Source: Rhodospirillaceae bacterium (GTDB taxonomy: Bacteria > Pseudomonadota > Alphaproteobacteria > DSM-16000 > Inquilinaceae). From it: a stretch of 64,000 nucleotides of DNA. Both the position numbers and the translations under genes were made by a program. Below are positions 17,149-27,200 of this stretch, in pieces. The stretch is taken from contig JACKIG010000009.1 of assembly GCA_020638595.1 (NCBI GenBank), positions 124,001 through 188,000 of the forward strand, written 5' to 3'. The notes below the pieces were generated by a model, which saw only the letters and a program-made list of their open reading frames with translations, did not search any database and was not told the origin of the DNA. The first letter of the stretch is position 1. Every line of letters starts with the position of its first letter.

Positions 17149-18335
17149 CTATTCGGCCACGGCCGCGGCCGGGCGGCGGCTGCGCGTCATGAGGGCCAGC
17201 ACCAGGGCCAGCGCGGGGTAGACGGCCGACAGCCGATAGAGCTGTTCGAAGCTGAACGCCTCGCGCAGGGCGCCCAGCGCGAAGGAGCCGGCCCCGACAC
17301 CCACCATCAGGGCCGCGATCATCAGGGCGGACACCAGCGCCACATGCCTCGGGAACCGCTGCGAGACCAGGGCGATGGTCAGCGGGAAGAAGGCGGAACA
17401 GGCAAGGCCGGCGAAGGCGAACAGGCCGATGCCCAGCGCCGCGGTTTCGGCATAGGGCAGCAGCTGGAAGGCCGCGATCATCAACAGCGGCAGCGCCAGC
17501 CAGACCGGCCCGGCCGGCAGGCGCACCAAGAGGGCGGAAACGGACAGCCGGCCGACGACCATCGCCCCCCAGAACACCGACAGCGCCAGGCCCGCCACCC
17601 CGGCGTCCAGCCCCTTGCCATCGCGCAGATAGATGACGGCCCAGTTGGCGAAGGTCCCCTCCGCGAAGGCATAGACCACGGCGACGGCCAGGAAGATCCA
17701 CAGCACCGGCGTCGCCAGCGCCCCGGCCGTCCGCGCGCCGCCCTGATCCGCCGTCTCGTCCCGCGGCAGGGGACGACCGCACCGGCGGCGGCCAGCACCA
17801 GCGCTACGGCCAGCAGCAGCATGGGAAAGCCCGGCCAGTACCCGGCCGCGACGAATTGCGCTGCGGCCAGCGGCCCGGCGGCGAGGCCGAGGCCGAAGAT
17901 CGTGTGCACCGCCACCAGGGCCGCGTCGCCCTTGGCGGGAAACAGCAGGCGCGGATAGGCATTCAGCGGTGCGCCGAACAGGCCGAACCCCAGCCCCAGG
18001 GCCGACGTGCCCGCCAGCACCCAGGCATAGGCACCGCCTGGGCCGGCCAGCCCGCTGGCGATCAGGGCTGCCTGCGACAGGCCGTTGACGGCCATGCCCA
18101 GCACCAGCAGCCGCCGCAGTCCCAGACGGCGGGCAAGGGTCCCGCCGATCACCGCGCCGGCCGCCGCCAGCGCCACCTGGGGCAGGAAGATGGCGCCGTA
18201 CTGGCCGTCGGTCAGGCCCAGGACCGTCTTCATCACGTCGCTGAGCGCCGGGAAGCTGACCAGCGTCAGCCCTTGCAGGAAGCCGGCGGCATAGACGACC
18301 GCGATCGCCGGCAGGCGGCCCGAAGAGGTGCGCAT
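17149..18335 (-). pseudogene. MFS transporter split by a single-base frameshift
   Basis: Two adjacent frames make one complete MFS protein. The N-terminal half runs from ATG 18335 (MRTSSGRLPAIAVVYAAGFLQG) to about VALVLAAAGAVVP. The C-terminal half resumes one frame over with LPRDETADQGG and runs VLWIFLAVAVVYAFAEGTFANW to the stop at 17149. The switch falls at a run of four G (17769-17772, plus strand); five G would restore a continuous frame of 395 residues with 12 membrane segments, the normal family size. Both halves are well conserved in style, so this is either a recent mutation or a homopolymer sequencing error. Substrate unknown; the fold resembles FucP/NepI-like drug or sugar carriers. 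An upstream ATG at 18365 is an alternative start. Confidence 0.8.
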
Positions 18336-18428
18336 GACCCCGAAGTCCTTTCCCGGCATCGGCATCGGTGCCTGAGACCGCTTGGACGCCGCAGTTCCCA
18401 GGCCGGTTACAGGCGTGGGCGCGTGCCC

Positions 18429-19742
18429 TCAATGCGGCCGGGCGCGCCGCAGGAAATCGCGATTGAGCGGGCTGTGCGGCTTCAGGGCCAGCCTTTCGTT
18501 GGCCAGGGCTTCCGCCAGGTTGGTCTGTCCGCCACGCAAGGCCGCCTCGGTCAGGGTCCAGTCGATGATGTCGCGCTGGGCATGGCTGCCGCCGAACCGG
18601 TTGGCGATGAAGCGGGCCGGATGCAGGTGCGATACTGCCGCTGCGTAGTCGCCGCGCCAGAATGCCACGAAGCCGTCGACCAGCGGCAGCCCCGTGCTGC
18701 GCGCCCAGTGCGTGACCTCGCCCCCGGATTCGCTGCTGGCGAGGGCGGCGCGGATGCGCTCGACCTCGTCGTCGCGGCCGGCACCCAGATACGCCATGAC
18801 CGCATGCCAGTCGTTGAAGGGATAGGATGCCCCGTCGGCATGCCCGTCCCAGGCTTCCGCGACCTCCACCCAACGGTCGCCGACGGCGTGCCCGGTCAGG
18901 TGCAGCCGCCACAGCAGTGCCGAGGCGTCGACCAGGTCCAGGACGACGGCGCTGTGGTCCTCGCGGATCGGACCGTCGTACAGGGCCAGCACCTGGTCGG
19001 CCTCGCCCAGGTCCAGGTGATACAGGGCACGGTGCCACCAGTTGTGCACCTTGAAGAAGTTGTCGTCCCCGGACCAGTAGGGCTCGCGCGCGATCATCCA
19101 GCCGATGCCGTCCTGGGCGCGGCCCTGCATCTCCATCACATGGGCGACGGCGTGGTGGGCCCAGCAGTCCAGCGGCTGCAGGTCGATCGCCTGCCGGCCC
19201 ACCTCCTCGGCCTTGGCGTAGTCGCCCGTTTCCTCCAGCCCGAAGGAATACATGCCCAGGACGACGGCGTGGCCGGGCGTGCTGCTGGACCAGTGCGGCA
19301 GCGCGCGGGCGATGCGGTCACGCAGGTCGCGGGCGTTGGCGCGGTAGAAGTCCATCAGGTGCCCGCATTGCAGCGCGACCAGGTCGCGGGGAAAGCGGAC
19401 ATTGTGCAGGTCCATCGCCGTGGCGGCTGCATCCCAGTTGCCGCCCAGCAGGTGGTCCAGGACGGCAATATGCGAACCCTCGCGATCGTTGGCCGGAAGC
19501 GTGCGGGCATGCCCGAGGATGGACCGGGCTTCGGCCGTCAGCTGCGGTTCCGTCGCCAGGCCCAGCATGTGGGCCTTGGCCAGGTGGGCCATGACGAAGT
19601 CGGGCGCGGCATCGATGGCCCGGTCCAGGGCTTCCAGCGGATCGCCGCGATAGATGTTCAGACGCTCGACACCCTGATCGTAGTGCTGCACGGCTTCGGC
19701 CGTGGCGCCGCTGACCGGGTTGCCCTGTCGATCGGCGATCAT
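18429..19742 (-). CDS. Tetratricopeptide-repeat protein, TTC38-like family
   Basis: 437 residues, close to the usual length of this family, which is shared by bacteria and animals (human TTC38) and has no known biochemical activity. Helical repeat pairs are evident: DPLEALDRAIDAAPDFVMAHL, DYAKAEEVGRQAIDLQPLDCW and GDYAAAVSHLHPARF. The centre has the family-typical WWHRALYHLDLGEADQVLALYD. No signal peptide or membrane segment is seen, so a cytosolic protein is likely. ATG at 19742 is preceded by GGGGGAG at good spacing. It lies 93 bases upstream of the MFS gene on the same strand and could be co-transcribed with it. Confidence 0.82.
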   Translation of the reverse strand: MIADRQGNPVSGATAEAVQHYDQGVERLNIYRGDPLEALDRAIDAAPDFVMAHLAKAHMLGLATEPQLTAEARSILGHARTLPANDREGSHIAVLDHLLGGNWDAAATAMDLHNVRFPRDLVALQCGHLMDFYRANARDLRDRIARALPHWSSSTPGHAVVLGMYSFGLEETGDYAKAEEVGRQAIDLQPLDCWAHHAVAHVMEMQGRAQDGIGWMIAREPYWSGDDNFFKVHNWWHRALYHLDLGEADQVLALYDGPIREDHSAVVLDLVDASALLWRLHLTGHAVGDRWVEVAEAWDGHADGASYPFNDWHAVMAYLGAGRDDEVERIRAALASSESGGEVTHWARSTGLPLVDGFVAFWRGDYAAAVSHLHPARFIANRFGGSHAQRDIIDWTLTEAALRGGQTNLAEALANERLALKPHSPLNRDFLRRARPH

Positions 19743-19940
19743 GGTCTCGTCTCCCCCTTGCGCAGCACATCCGCCGCCGGTGGCCTGATGCGGAATTTCG
19801 CGGGACTCTAGCAAACCGCCCGCCGGGCACCAGTGAACAGTTGGGCAGCGACGATTGCGCCGCCCGGCCGGCACCGGCCTGTGGCAGGATGGCGCCGGCA
19901 GACCCGCCCCTGCCCGACGCCACTGCAAGGGATCCCGATC

Positions 19941-21464
19941 ATGGCGCGCCTGACCTTCACGCTTGCGATGCTCTGTGCGCTGGTTCTTTCGGGCGCCGTC
20001 GCCCGCGGGCAGGATATCGGGCCGTACACCGCCACAGCCGACGTGCTGCCCATCGGCATGGACCCGGACGACCCGAAGGCGGAGATCTTCTTCGTGGCCT
20101 ATACGCTGGATCAGGCCGACGCCGCCCGGCGGCCGATCACGTTCCTGTTCAACGGGGGGCCGGGGGCGGCAAGCGTGTTCCTGCACCTGGGGGCCGTCGG
20201 CCCGTATACGCTGGCGGTGGCCGGCGACGGCAGCATGCCGGCGCCGCCGTCGCACCTGGTCGCCAATCCGTATTCGTGGCTGGCCTTCACCGACCTGGTG
20301 TTCATCGATCCGGTCGGCACCGGCTACAGCCGGGCGCTGCCGTCGGCCCATGGCGATGACGACGGCGGCGGTGCCGGGGCCAACGGCCCCGCCGACCCCC
20401 ACGCCTATTGGGACGCCGAGGCCGACCTTCAGGCGATCGGCCAGTTCATGCGCCTCTATCTCACCCGCAACGACCGCTGGGCCTCGCCGAAGGTCATCGC
20501 CGGCGAAAGCTATGGCGGCCTGCGGGTCGGGGCGCTGACGCGGATGCTGATGGACGACTTCGACATCCTCTTGAACGGCGCCGTGCTGGTATCGCCGGTG
20601 CTGGACTATTCGCTGGTGGAGGATGATTCGCGCCATTCGCTGCTGCCCTGGGCGACGCTGCTGCCGTCGCTGGCGGCAACGGCCGCGGTGCACGGGCGGG
20701 CGGCGAGGGGGGACGGGACCGCCGACCCGGTCCCCGATCTGGCTGAGGTCGAGGCGTTCGCGCTGACCGGCTATCTCACCGGTCTGGCCGGCATCGGACG
20801 GATGCCGGAGGCCGAGACGGCGGCCTTCTACGCCCGCGTCGCCGGGTTGACGGGGCTGGACGTCGACACCGTGGCGCGCATGCGCGGGCGTATCGGCGCG
20901 TGGGATTTCGCCAAGCTGCTGCTGCGCGACCGGCAGTTGGTGGTCGACCGCTACGACGGCACCCAGGCCGGCCCCGACCCCTATCCCGACCGTCCGTGGC
21001 TGGAAGGCGACCGCTCGTTGACACTGTCCGACGGGCTGTTCGCGTCCGCCTTCCTGGGATACGTCGCGGACGAACTGGGCTATCGCACCGACCGGCCTTA
21101 CGAGGTGCTGAACGACGACACCTTCTATGGCTGGACCTTCGACAGCGCCATCGAAGGGCGCCAGGGCTATGTCCGCACGGCCGACGACCTGGCCTATGCC
21201 CTGACGCTGAACGACCGCCTGCAGGTGCTGATCGTCCATGGACTGCATGACCTGATCACGCCGTACCTGGCCAGCCGCTACCTGATCGACCAGACGGTGG
21301 TCGACCCGGACGCGCGCAGCCGCGTGCGCTTCGCCAACTACGACGGCGGCCACATGTTCTATTTCCACAGCGCAAGCCTGCAAGCCTTCCACGACGACGT
21401 CGCGGCCCTGTTCGCCGGCCTGGCGGGCCCGTCCGACGGTCGGGCATTGCCGGCGTCGCCGTGA
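19941..21464 (+). CDS. Secreted S10 serine carboxypeptidase
   Basis: 507 residues with a signal peptide (about 1-24, LCALVLSGAVARGQ). The S10 alpha/beta-hydrolase triad is complete: Ser190 in GESYGG, Asp437 in HGLHDLITPY and His471 in GGHMF. The oxyanion-hole segment FLFNGGPGAAS and the DPVGTGYS motif are typical of the family. It should remove C-terminal residues from peptides in the periplasm or outside the cell. ATG at 19941 with AAGGGA upstream. It is divergent from the TPR gene, and the small secreted protein follows 96 bases later. Confidence 0.9.
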   Translation: MARLTFTLAMLCALVLSGAVARGQDIGPYTATADVLPIGMDPDDPKAEIFFVAYTLDQADAARRPITFLFNGGPGAASVFLHLGAVGPYTLAVAGDGSMPAPPSHLVANPYSWLAFTDLVFIDPVGTGYSRALPSAHGDDDGGGAGANGPADPHAYWDAEADLQAIGQFMRLYLTRNDRWASPKVIAGESYGGLRVGALTRMLMDDFDILLNGAVLVSPVLDYSLVEDDSRHSLLPWATLLPSLAATAAVHGRAARGDGTADPVPDLAEVEAFALTGYLTGLAGIGRMPEAETAAFYARVAGLTGLDVDTVARMRGRIGAWDFAKLLLRDRQLVVDRYDGTQAGPDPYPDRPWLEGDRSLTLSDGLFASAFLGYVADELGYRTDRPYEVLNDDTFYGWTFDSAIEGRQGYVRTADDLAYALTLNDRLQVLIVHGLHDLITPYLASRYLIDQTVVDPDARSRVRFANYDGGHMFYFHSASLQAFHDDVAALFAGLAGPSDGRALPASP

Positions 21465-21560
21465 TGACCCGGGCGACCGGGACGATCGGCTGCAGGTGCG
21501 ATAGGCTTTGTGAGCGACACCGATGGGCGGTACGCCCGTCACGGCAAGGGGGGAACGACG

Positions 21561-22127
21561 ATGGGGGGCAGGCATGCAATCGCGTGGGCGCTGGGCGGGC
21601 TTCTGGCGATCGGGTTATCGGTGGGCGAGGCGTACTGCCAGGACGCCGCCGTGCTGACGGTGTCCGGCGCCATCGACCACACCAACCGGCCGGCATTCGA
21701 CCCGTTCCGCGATGCCTTCTTCGGCTATCACGGGATCGCCTTCGACAACGCCTATCAGTTCTCGGCTGCCGACCTGGCGGCGCTGCCCCAGCAGCGGCTG
21801 GAGGTCACGTACCCCGTGTGGATCGAACCGACGGTGACTGTGGAAGGCCCGCGGCTGCTGGATGTGCTGGACACGGTGGGGGCCACCGGCGACACGGTGA
21901 CGCTGACGGCGCTGGATGGCTTTGCGGTGACGCTGGACCGCGCCCATCTGACCGGGGCGTTCGTCCTGGCCGTGGGCGCGGATTGTACGCCCGACGGTTG
22001 CACGCCGTTGGGGCTGGGCGGGCGGGGTCCGGTGTGGCTGGTGTTCCCGCCCGGCGCCTATCCCGACTATCCGGGCGAGGATGACGACGGCCTGGCCTGG
22101 GCCGTTTTCCACATTCAAGTGGACTGA
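21561..22127 (+). CDS. Small secreted protein resembling the molybdopterin-dependent oxidoreductase (SUOX-like) fold
   Basis: 188 residues with a signal peptide (about 1-25, cleaved near EAYCQ). The body (LTVSGAIDHTNRP, then FSAADLAALPQQ, then GPRLLDVLDTVGATGD) resembles short periplasmic members of the sulfite-oxidase-fold family. In catalytic members a Cys in the fold's first half binds the molybdenum; here the only mature Cys are in DCTPDGCT near the C-terminus, so a non-catalytic role is likely. Start: ATG at 21561 behind AAGGGGGGA. Role unknown; a protein-interaction or electron-transfer accessory function is possible. Confidence 0.6.
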   Translation: MGGRHAIAWALGGLLAIGLSVGEAYCQDAAVLTVSGAIDHTNRPAFDPFRDAFFGYHGIAFDNAYQFSAADLAALPQQRLEVTYPVWIEPTVTVEGPRLLDVLDTVGATGDTVTLTALDGFAVTLDRAHLTGAFVLAVGADCTPDGCTPLGLGGRGPVWLVFPPGAYPDYPGEDDDGLAWAVFHIQVD

Positions 22128-22306
22128 CGGTGCGATTTTTCCCTTGGGAACAACGGCCCTTGCAATAAGTTAACCGTCGAACACAGGGGCCCGGTCCACC
22201 CCGGCCACGCGCCGGATCGCTGCGTGCCGGTACGACCGGGGGTGGTCCGCTTCCGTCCGGCGCATTTGGCTGGCGGGATCGTGCGAAGGGGATTCGTGGC
22301 GACCGC

Positions 22307-24163
22307 ATGCAGGGCGTTCGGGGGATGAGGCGGAGGTTCGGGCCGGTTGTCGCACTGGCATGTGGCCTGGCCGCCATCGGGGCGCTTGCCGCGCCGGTGC
22401 CCTATCGCACGGAGCTGCCGGAGGTCGAAGACGGCCGCCTGCAAGAGGCGCTGGAAGCCGCGTCGAACCTGTTGCAGCTTCAGGACGCCGAAGAGCCGCC
22501 GGGCGCCGCCGGCCTGCTGCGGCGGGCCGAAGACGACCGCGAGCGGATGCTGGCGGCCCTGCGGTCCTTCGGCTATTACGCCGCCGATGTGCGCGTGACG
22601 ATCGCCGGCATGGCACTGGACACGGACAACCTGGTCGAGCGGCTGGAAGCGGCGGCCGGGCAGGATCCCATCGCCGTCCAGTTCGAGGTCGAGCTGGGGC
22701 CGCTCTATACCATCGGCAAGTTCGAAGTCCTGGACTCCGCCTCCGGACAGGAGGAGATGGCCCTTATCCTCGACCGCGAGGCCCTGGGCATCGCCATCGG
22801 CGACCCGGCCAGTGCGGCAGCCGTGCTGGACGCCCAGACCGAGGTCATCCGCCAGATGCGCTCGCAGGGCCATCCCTTCGCAGCGGTGCCCGACCGCCGC
22901 GTCGTCGTCGACCACGCGACGCAGCAGATGGAAGTGACGCTGACCACCGCCCCCGGACCCTATGCCGTGTTCGGCGACATCGAGGTGGAAGGGCTGGAGG
23001 AGGTCGACGAGGAGTTCGTGCGCAACCGGTTTCCCGTCACGCCCGGCGAGCCCTATTCGCCGGAAGCCGTGCGCGAGCTGCGCGACAGCCTGGCGTCGCT
23101 GGAAGCCTTCGCCGGCGTGCAGGTGGAAACGGGCGACGAACTGGATGCCGACGGACGGCTGCCGGTCACGGTGCACATCAGCGAGCGTCCGCCCCGCGTC
23201 ATCGGTTTCGGCGCGGACTATGCCACCTCCGAGGGCTTCGGCGCCCGCGTCTATTGGGGCCACCGCAACCTGTTCGGCCGGGCGGAAAGCCTGCGCATCC
23301 AGGCCGAGGCCGGCCGCATCGCCGAGAACGACCTGGCGGACATCGATTTCGGCCTGAGCGTGCAGCTGCGAGTCCCCGACTTCCTGGAACGCCAGCAGAC
23401 CCTGCGTACCGAGCTGGCCATCCAGCGCGAGAACCCCGACGCCTTCCGCCGCCAGGCCGTGGAGGCGACCATCGCCATCGACCGACCGTTGACGGAAGAC
23501 CTGGTCCTGTCGGTCGGCATCTCGGGCGAGCTGAGCGAGGTGGAGGACGAGGCGACGGAGGCCGAGCGGCTGTTCCTGATGAGCCTGCCGGTGTCGCTGA
23601 AGCTGGATACGACCGACGACCTGTTGGATCCGACCGAGGGGGTGCGCGCCACCTTGTCGATGGAGCCGTTCTCGGTGGATCGGACATTTCTTCGCACCGA
23701 GCTTGCCGCCTCGACCTACTACGATGTGTTCGATGACGGCGACCTGGTGCTGGCGGCACGCACGCGCCTGGGCAGTATCGTCGGCGAGGAGCTGCTGGAT
23801 GTGCCGAACGACAAGCGATTCTTTGCCGGCGGCGGCGGGTCGATTCGCGGCTTTGCCTTCCAGGCGGTGGGGCCGCGCACGGCGGCGGACGACCCCCTGG
23901 GTGGCCGCAGCGTGCTGGAGCTGGGGTTCGAGGCGCGCATCCGCATCACCGAGGAAATCGGCATCGTCCCCTTCATCGAAGGCGGCACCGTCTATGAGGA
24001 GGCGTTCCCCAGCTTCAGCGAGCCGCTGCGCTTCGGCGCGGGGCTGGGCCTGCGCTATTACACCGATTTCGGGCCGTTGCGCCTGGACGTGGCCGTGCCC
24101 ATCAACAAGCAGGAGGGTGACGACGGCTTCCAGTTCTATGTCAGCATCGGCCAGGCGTTCTAG
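22307..24163 (+). CDS. tamA: Outer-membrane assembly factor TamA (BamA/Omp85 family)
   Basis: 618 residues. A signal peptide (ALACGLAAIGALAA) precedes three POTRA-like domains (about 25-290, including ALRSFGYYAADVRV and RNRFPVTPGEPYSPE). An Omp85 beta-barrel follows, with the lid-loop motif GGGGSIRGF near residue 510 and the C-terminal QFYVSIGQAF ending in Phe, as barrel proteins do. TamA works with TamB in moving proteins or phospholipids to the outer membrane. Start is uncertain between ATG 22307 and ATG 22325; both keep the signal. tamB follows 53 bases later, as in other proteobacteria. Confidence 0.92.
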   Translation: MQGVRGMRRRFGPVVALACGLAAIGALAAPVPYRTELPEVEDGRLQEALEAASNLLQLQDAEEPPGAAGLLRRAEDDRERMLAALRSFGYYAADVRVTIAGMALDTDNLVERLEAAAGQDPIAVQFEVELGPLYTIGKFEVLDSASGQEEMALILDREALGIAIGDPASAAAVLDAQTEVIRQMRSQGHPFAAVPDRRVVVDHATQQMEVTLTTAPGPYAVFGDIEVEGLEEVDEEFVRNRFPVTPGEPYSPEAVRELRDSLASLEAFAGVQVETGDELDADGRLPVTVHISERPPRVIGFGADYATSEGFGARVYWGHRNLFGRAESLRIQAEAGRIAENDLADIDFGLSVQLRVPDFLERQQTLRTELAIQRENPDAFRRQAVEATIAIDRPLTEDLVLSVGISGELSEVEDEATEAERLFLMSLPVSLKLDTTDDLLDPTEGVRATLSMEPFSVDRTFLRTELAASTYYDVFDDGDLVLAARTRLGSIVGEELLDVPNDKRFFAGGGGSIRGFAFQAVGPRTAADDPLGGRSVLELGFEARIRITEEIGIVPFIEGGTVYEEAFPSFSEPLRFGAGLGLRYYTDFGPLRLDVAVPINKQEGDDGFQFYVSIGQAF

Positions 24164-24216
24164 GGGCGGCGGCACCATGGCGGCCCCGGCCGGCCGAATG
24201 CGCGAGGATTAGGGCG

Positions 24217-27200
24217 ATGTGGCTGAGACGGCTGCTGTGGGGCCTGCTGATCGTGCTGCTGGTGCCGGTGGTGGTGCTGGCGGCCGCCTATGGCTGGCTT
24301 CAGACCGGCAGCGGCAAGCGCTGGCTGGCCGACCAGATCGAATCCGCTGCCGCCGGCCCCGGCATGCAGCTGGCCATCGGCGAGCTGGACGGATCCGTTC
24401 CCTTCGCGCCCGTCGTCCGCGATGTCGTCATGTCCGACGATGCCGGTGCGTGGCTGACCGTCGACCGCGCGGAGGTACGCCTGGACCCCTGGGCGCTGTT
24501 CGGTGGTGTCGCGAAGGTCGAGCTGATCGAAGTCGGCCGTGTGGAGCTGTCGCGCCCGCCCCCGCCATCGCCGACGCCGGTGGAGCCGGAGCCGGACGAA
24601 CCGTTTTCCTGGCCGCAGCTGCCCGTCGACCTGGAGGTCGACCGCCTGCATGTGGACGAGGTGGTGCTGGGCGCGCCCGTCCTGGGGCAGCCCGCCGGCT
24701 TCACCATATCCGGGGTGGCCCGCCTGGGCGATGTCGGCGACGGCTTGATCGTCGATCTGGCCATCGACCGCACCGATGCGTTCCCGGGCAGCCTGACGGC
24801 GAAGCTGCGCTTCGTGCCCGAGACGCAGCAGCTGACGGCCGAGCTTCACCTGGATGAGCCCGAGGGCGGCATGCTGGCCCGGCTGGCGGCGCTGCCCAGC
24901 CTGCCGGCGCTGACGGTCGATCTCCAGGGCGACGGGACGCTGGATGCCTGGCATGCGGACCTGGTGGTCGACGGCGGCACCGACCTGGCGCTGGAGGCGA
25001 CGGCCGATATCGCCGCCGAGCCCGCCGGGCGGCGGATCACGCTGGACCTGGCGGGCCGCGTCGCGGCCTTCGTGGAGGGGCCAGCCCGCCCCCTGGCCGA
25101 CGCCGACATGTCGGTCGCGGCCTCGGTGCTGGTGGGGGCGGACGGGCCGGTGACGGTCGACCGGCTGGCCATCGCCGGTGCGTTCGGCGAAGTCGCGCTG
25201 ACCGGAACGGCCGACCTTGCGGCGGAAACCGTGGACCTGGCGCTGTCCGTGGTGCCGGCGGAGGCGGAGCGGTTCGCCTACCTGATCGGCGAGGCGGCGT
25301 GGCGCGACCTGCGCCTGTCGGCCACGGCCACCGGGCCGATGATGCAGCCGGAGATCGCCCTGACGGTCGCCGGCACCGGCATCGCCTATGGCGACATGGC
25401 CCTGGCGTCGCTGGACGCCGTCGTCAACGCCGCACCGAATGCCCCGGTCACGGCGGCGAACCTTGCCGTCGACCTGCGTGCGGATATCGCCATTGACGGG
25501 CTGGACCTGGGGGCGGACGCCGCGCGGGGACTGGTGGAGGAGCCGACGCGCATCGTCTTTGCCGGCACGCTGTCGCCCGCGGGCGACGTGGCGGTGGACA
25601 GCCTGACGGTGGATTCGCCGCTGGCGCAGCTGTCGGCGGAAGGCGGGGCGGAGGCCTGGGGCACCGGTGCGGCGCGCGTCGCCGGCTCGCTGACGGTGGG
25701 CCAGCTGGCACGGTTCCAGGCGCTGGCCGGCCTGCCGCTGGCGGGGGCCGCCGCGATCCGGATCGACGGCGACTGGGACGGCGATCGGGCGACCGTCACC
25801 GCCAGCGCCGCCTTCGATGACCTCGTCACCGGCATCGCCCAGGCCGATGCCCTGCTGGGACCGGGGCCGCGGCTGGCGCTGGATGCGTCACTGGATGCCG
25901 ACGGCGCGGTGCAGGTGGACAGCCTGGCGCTGACGGGCACCGGGCTCGACCTCAATGCGAGCGGCGGGTTGGGCGGCGGTTCGCTGGGCATCGACTGGCA
26001 ACTGGCGCTGGCGGACCTGTCGGCCGTCGAGCCGTCCCTTGCGGGGGCCGTCACGGCCGAGGGCCGCATCACCGGGTCCCCCGACGACCCGTCGGTGTCT
26101 GCCGCGGTCACGCTGACGGGCGCGCAGGTCGCCGGCTATGCCCTGGGCGATACGGACATCGAAGCCGACATCAACGATCTCGTGTCCGCACCCTCCGGCG
26201 GCCTGTCACTGCAAGGGGCGATCGCCGGCCTGCCGGCCGCCCTGGCCGCGGAGATCGCCATGGACGCCGACGGCGCCATCCGCCTGGACGGGATCGACCT
26301 GACCCTGGCCAGCCTATCGGTCGGCGGTGCTGTGGCGCTGGATCCCGCCGGGCTGGCAAGCGGCCAGCTGTCGGTGCGTGCCGGCAACCTGGGCGACCTG
26401 CGGCCGTTCACCGGCGAGGCGCTGTCGGGCATGGTCGACGCGACCGTCACGCTGGCCGCCGCCGACGGGCAGCAATCCGTCGACGTCACGGCGGCCGCTT
26501 CCGGCGCCGGTCTGCCCGGCACGGCGACGGTGTCGCGGGCCGACCTGACCGTCCGGGTCGCAGACGCGCTGGGCGCACCGGCAATCGACGCCCGCGTCCA
26601 GGCCAGCGGCATCCTGGCCGCCGGCCAGGCGCTGGACCGTGCGGTGATCACGGCCCAGGGCGGCCTGGACGCGCTCGCCTTCACCGCCGACCTGGCGGAC
26701 GACGCCATGGCGCTGGCCACCCGCGGCAGCCTTGCCCTCGGCGCCGGCACGACGCGGATCGACCTGGCCGCACTCACGGGGCGGTACATGGATGTCGACG
26801 CGGCCCTGGCCGGCCCGGCCAGCATCACGCTGGCCGCCGACGGCGCCATTGCGGTCGACAACTTGGTGATCACGGCGGAAGGCGGGCGGCTGGCGATCGA
26901 CGGCCGGTACGGCGCGACCTCCGACCTGGTCGTCACCATGACCGACCTGCCGGTGGAACTGGCGCGCCTGTTCGCCCCCGATGCCGGCCTCGGCGGCCGG
27001 GTGAACGGCACGGTGCGCCTGTCGGGCAGCCGTGCGGCACCGCAGGCGACGGCGGACATCACCGCCTCGGGCATCACCGCGACGGCGGTGCGCGAGGCCG
27101 GGTTCACCGGGTTCGACGCCGCGACGTCGATGACCTGGCAGGGCGGCCGCCTGGCGGTCGAAACCACCGTGACCGGCAGTTTCGACGGTTCGGTGACGGC

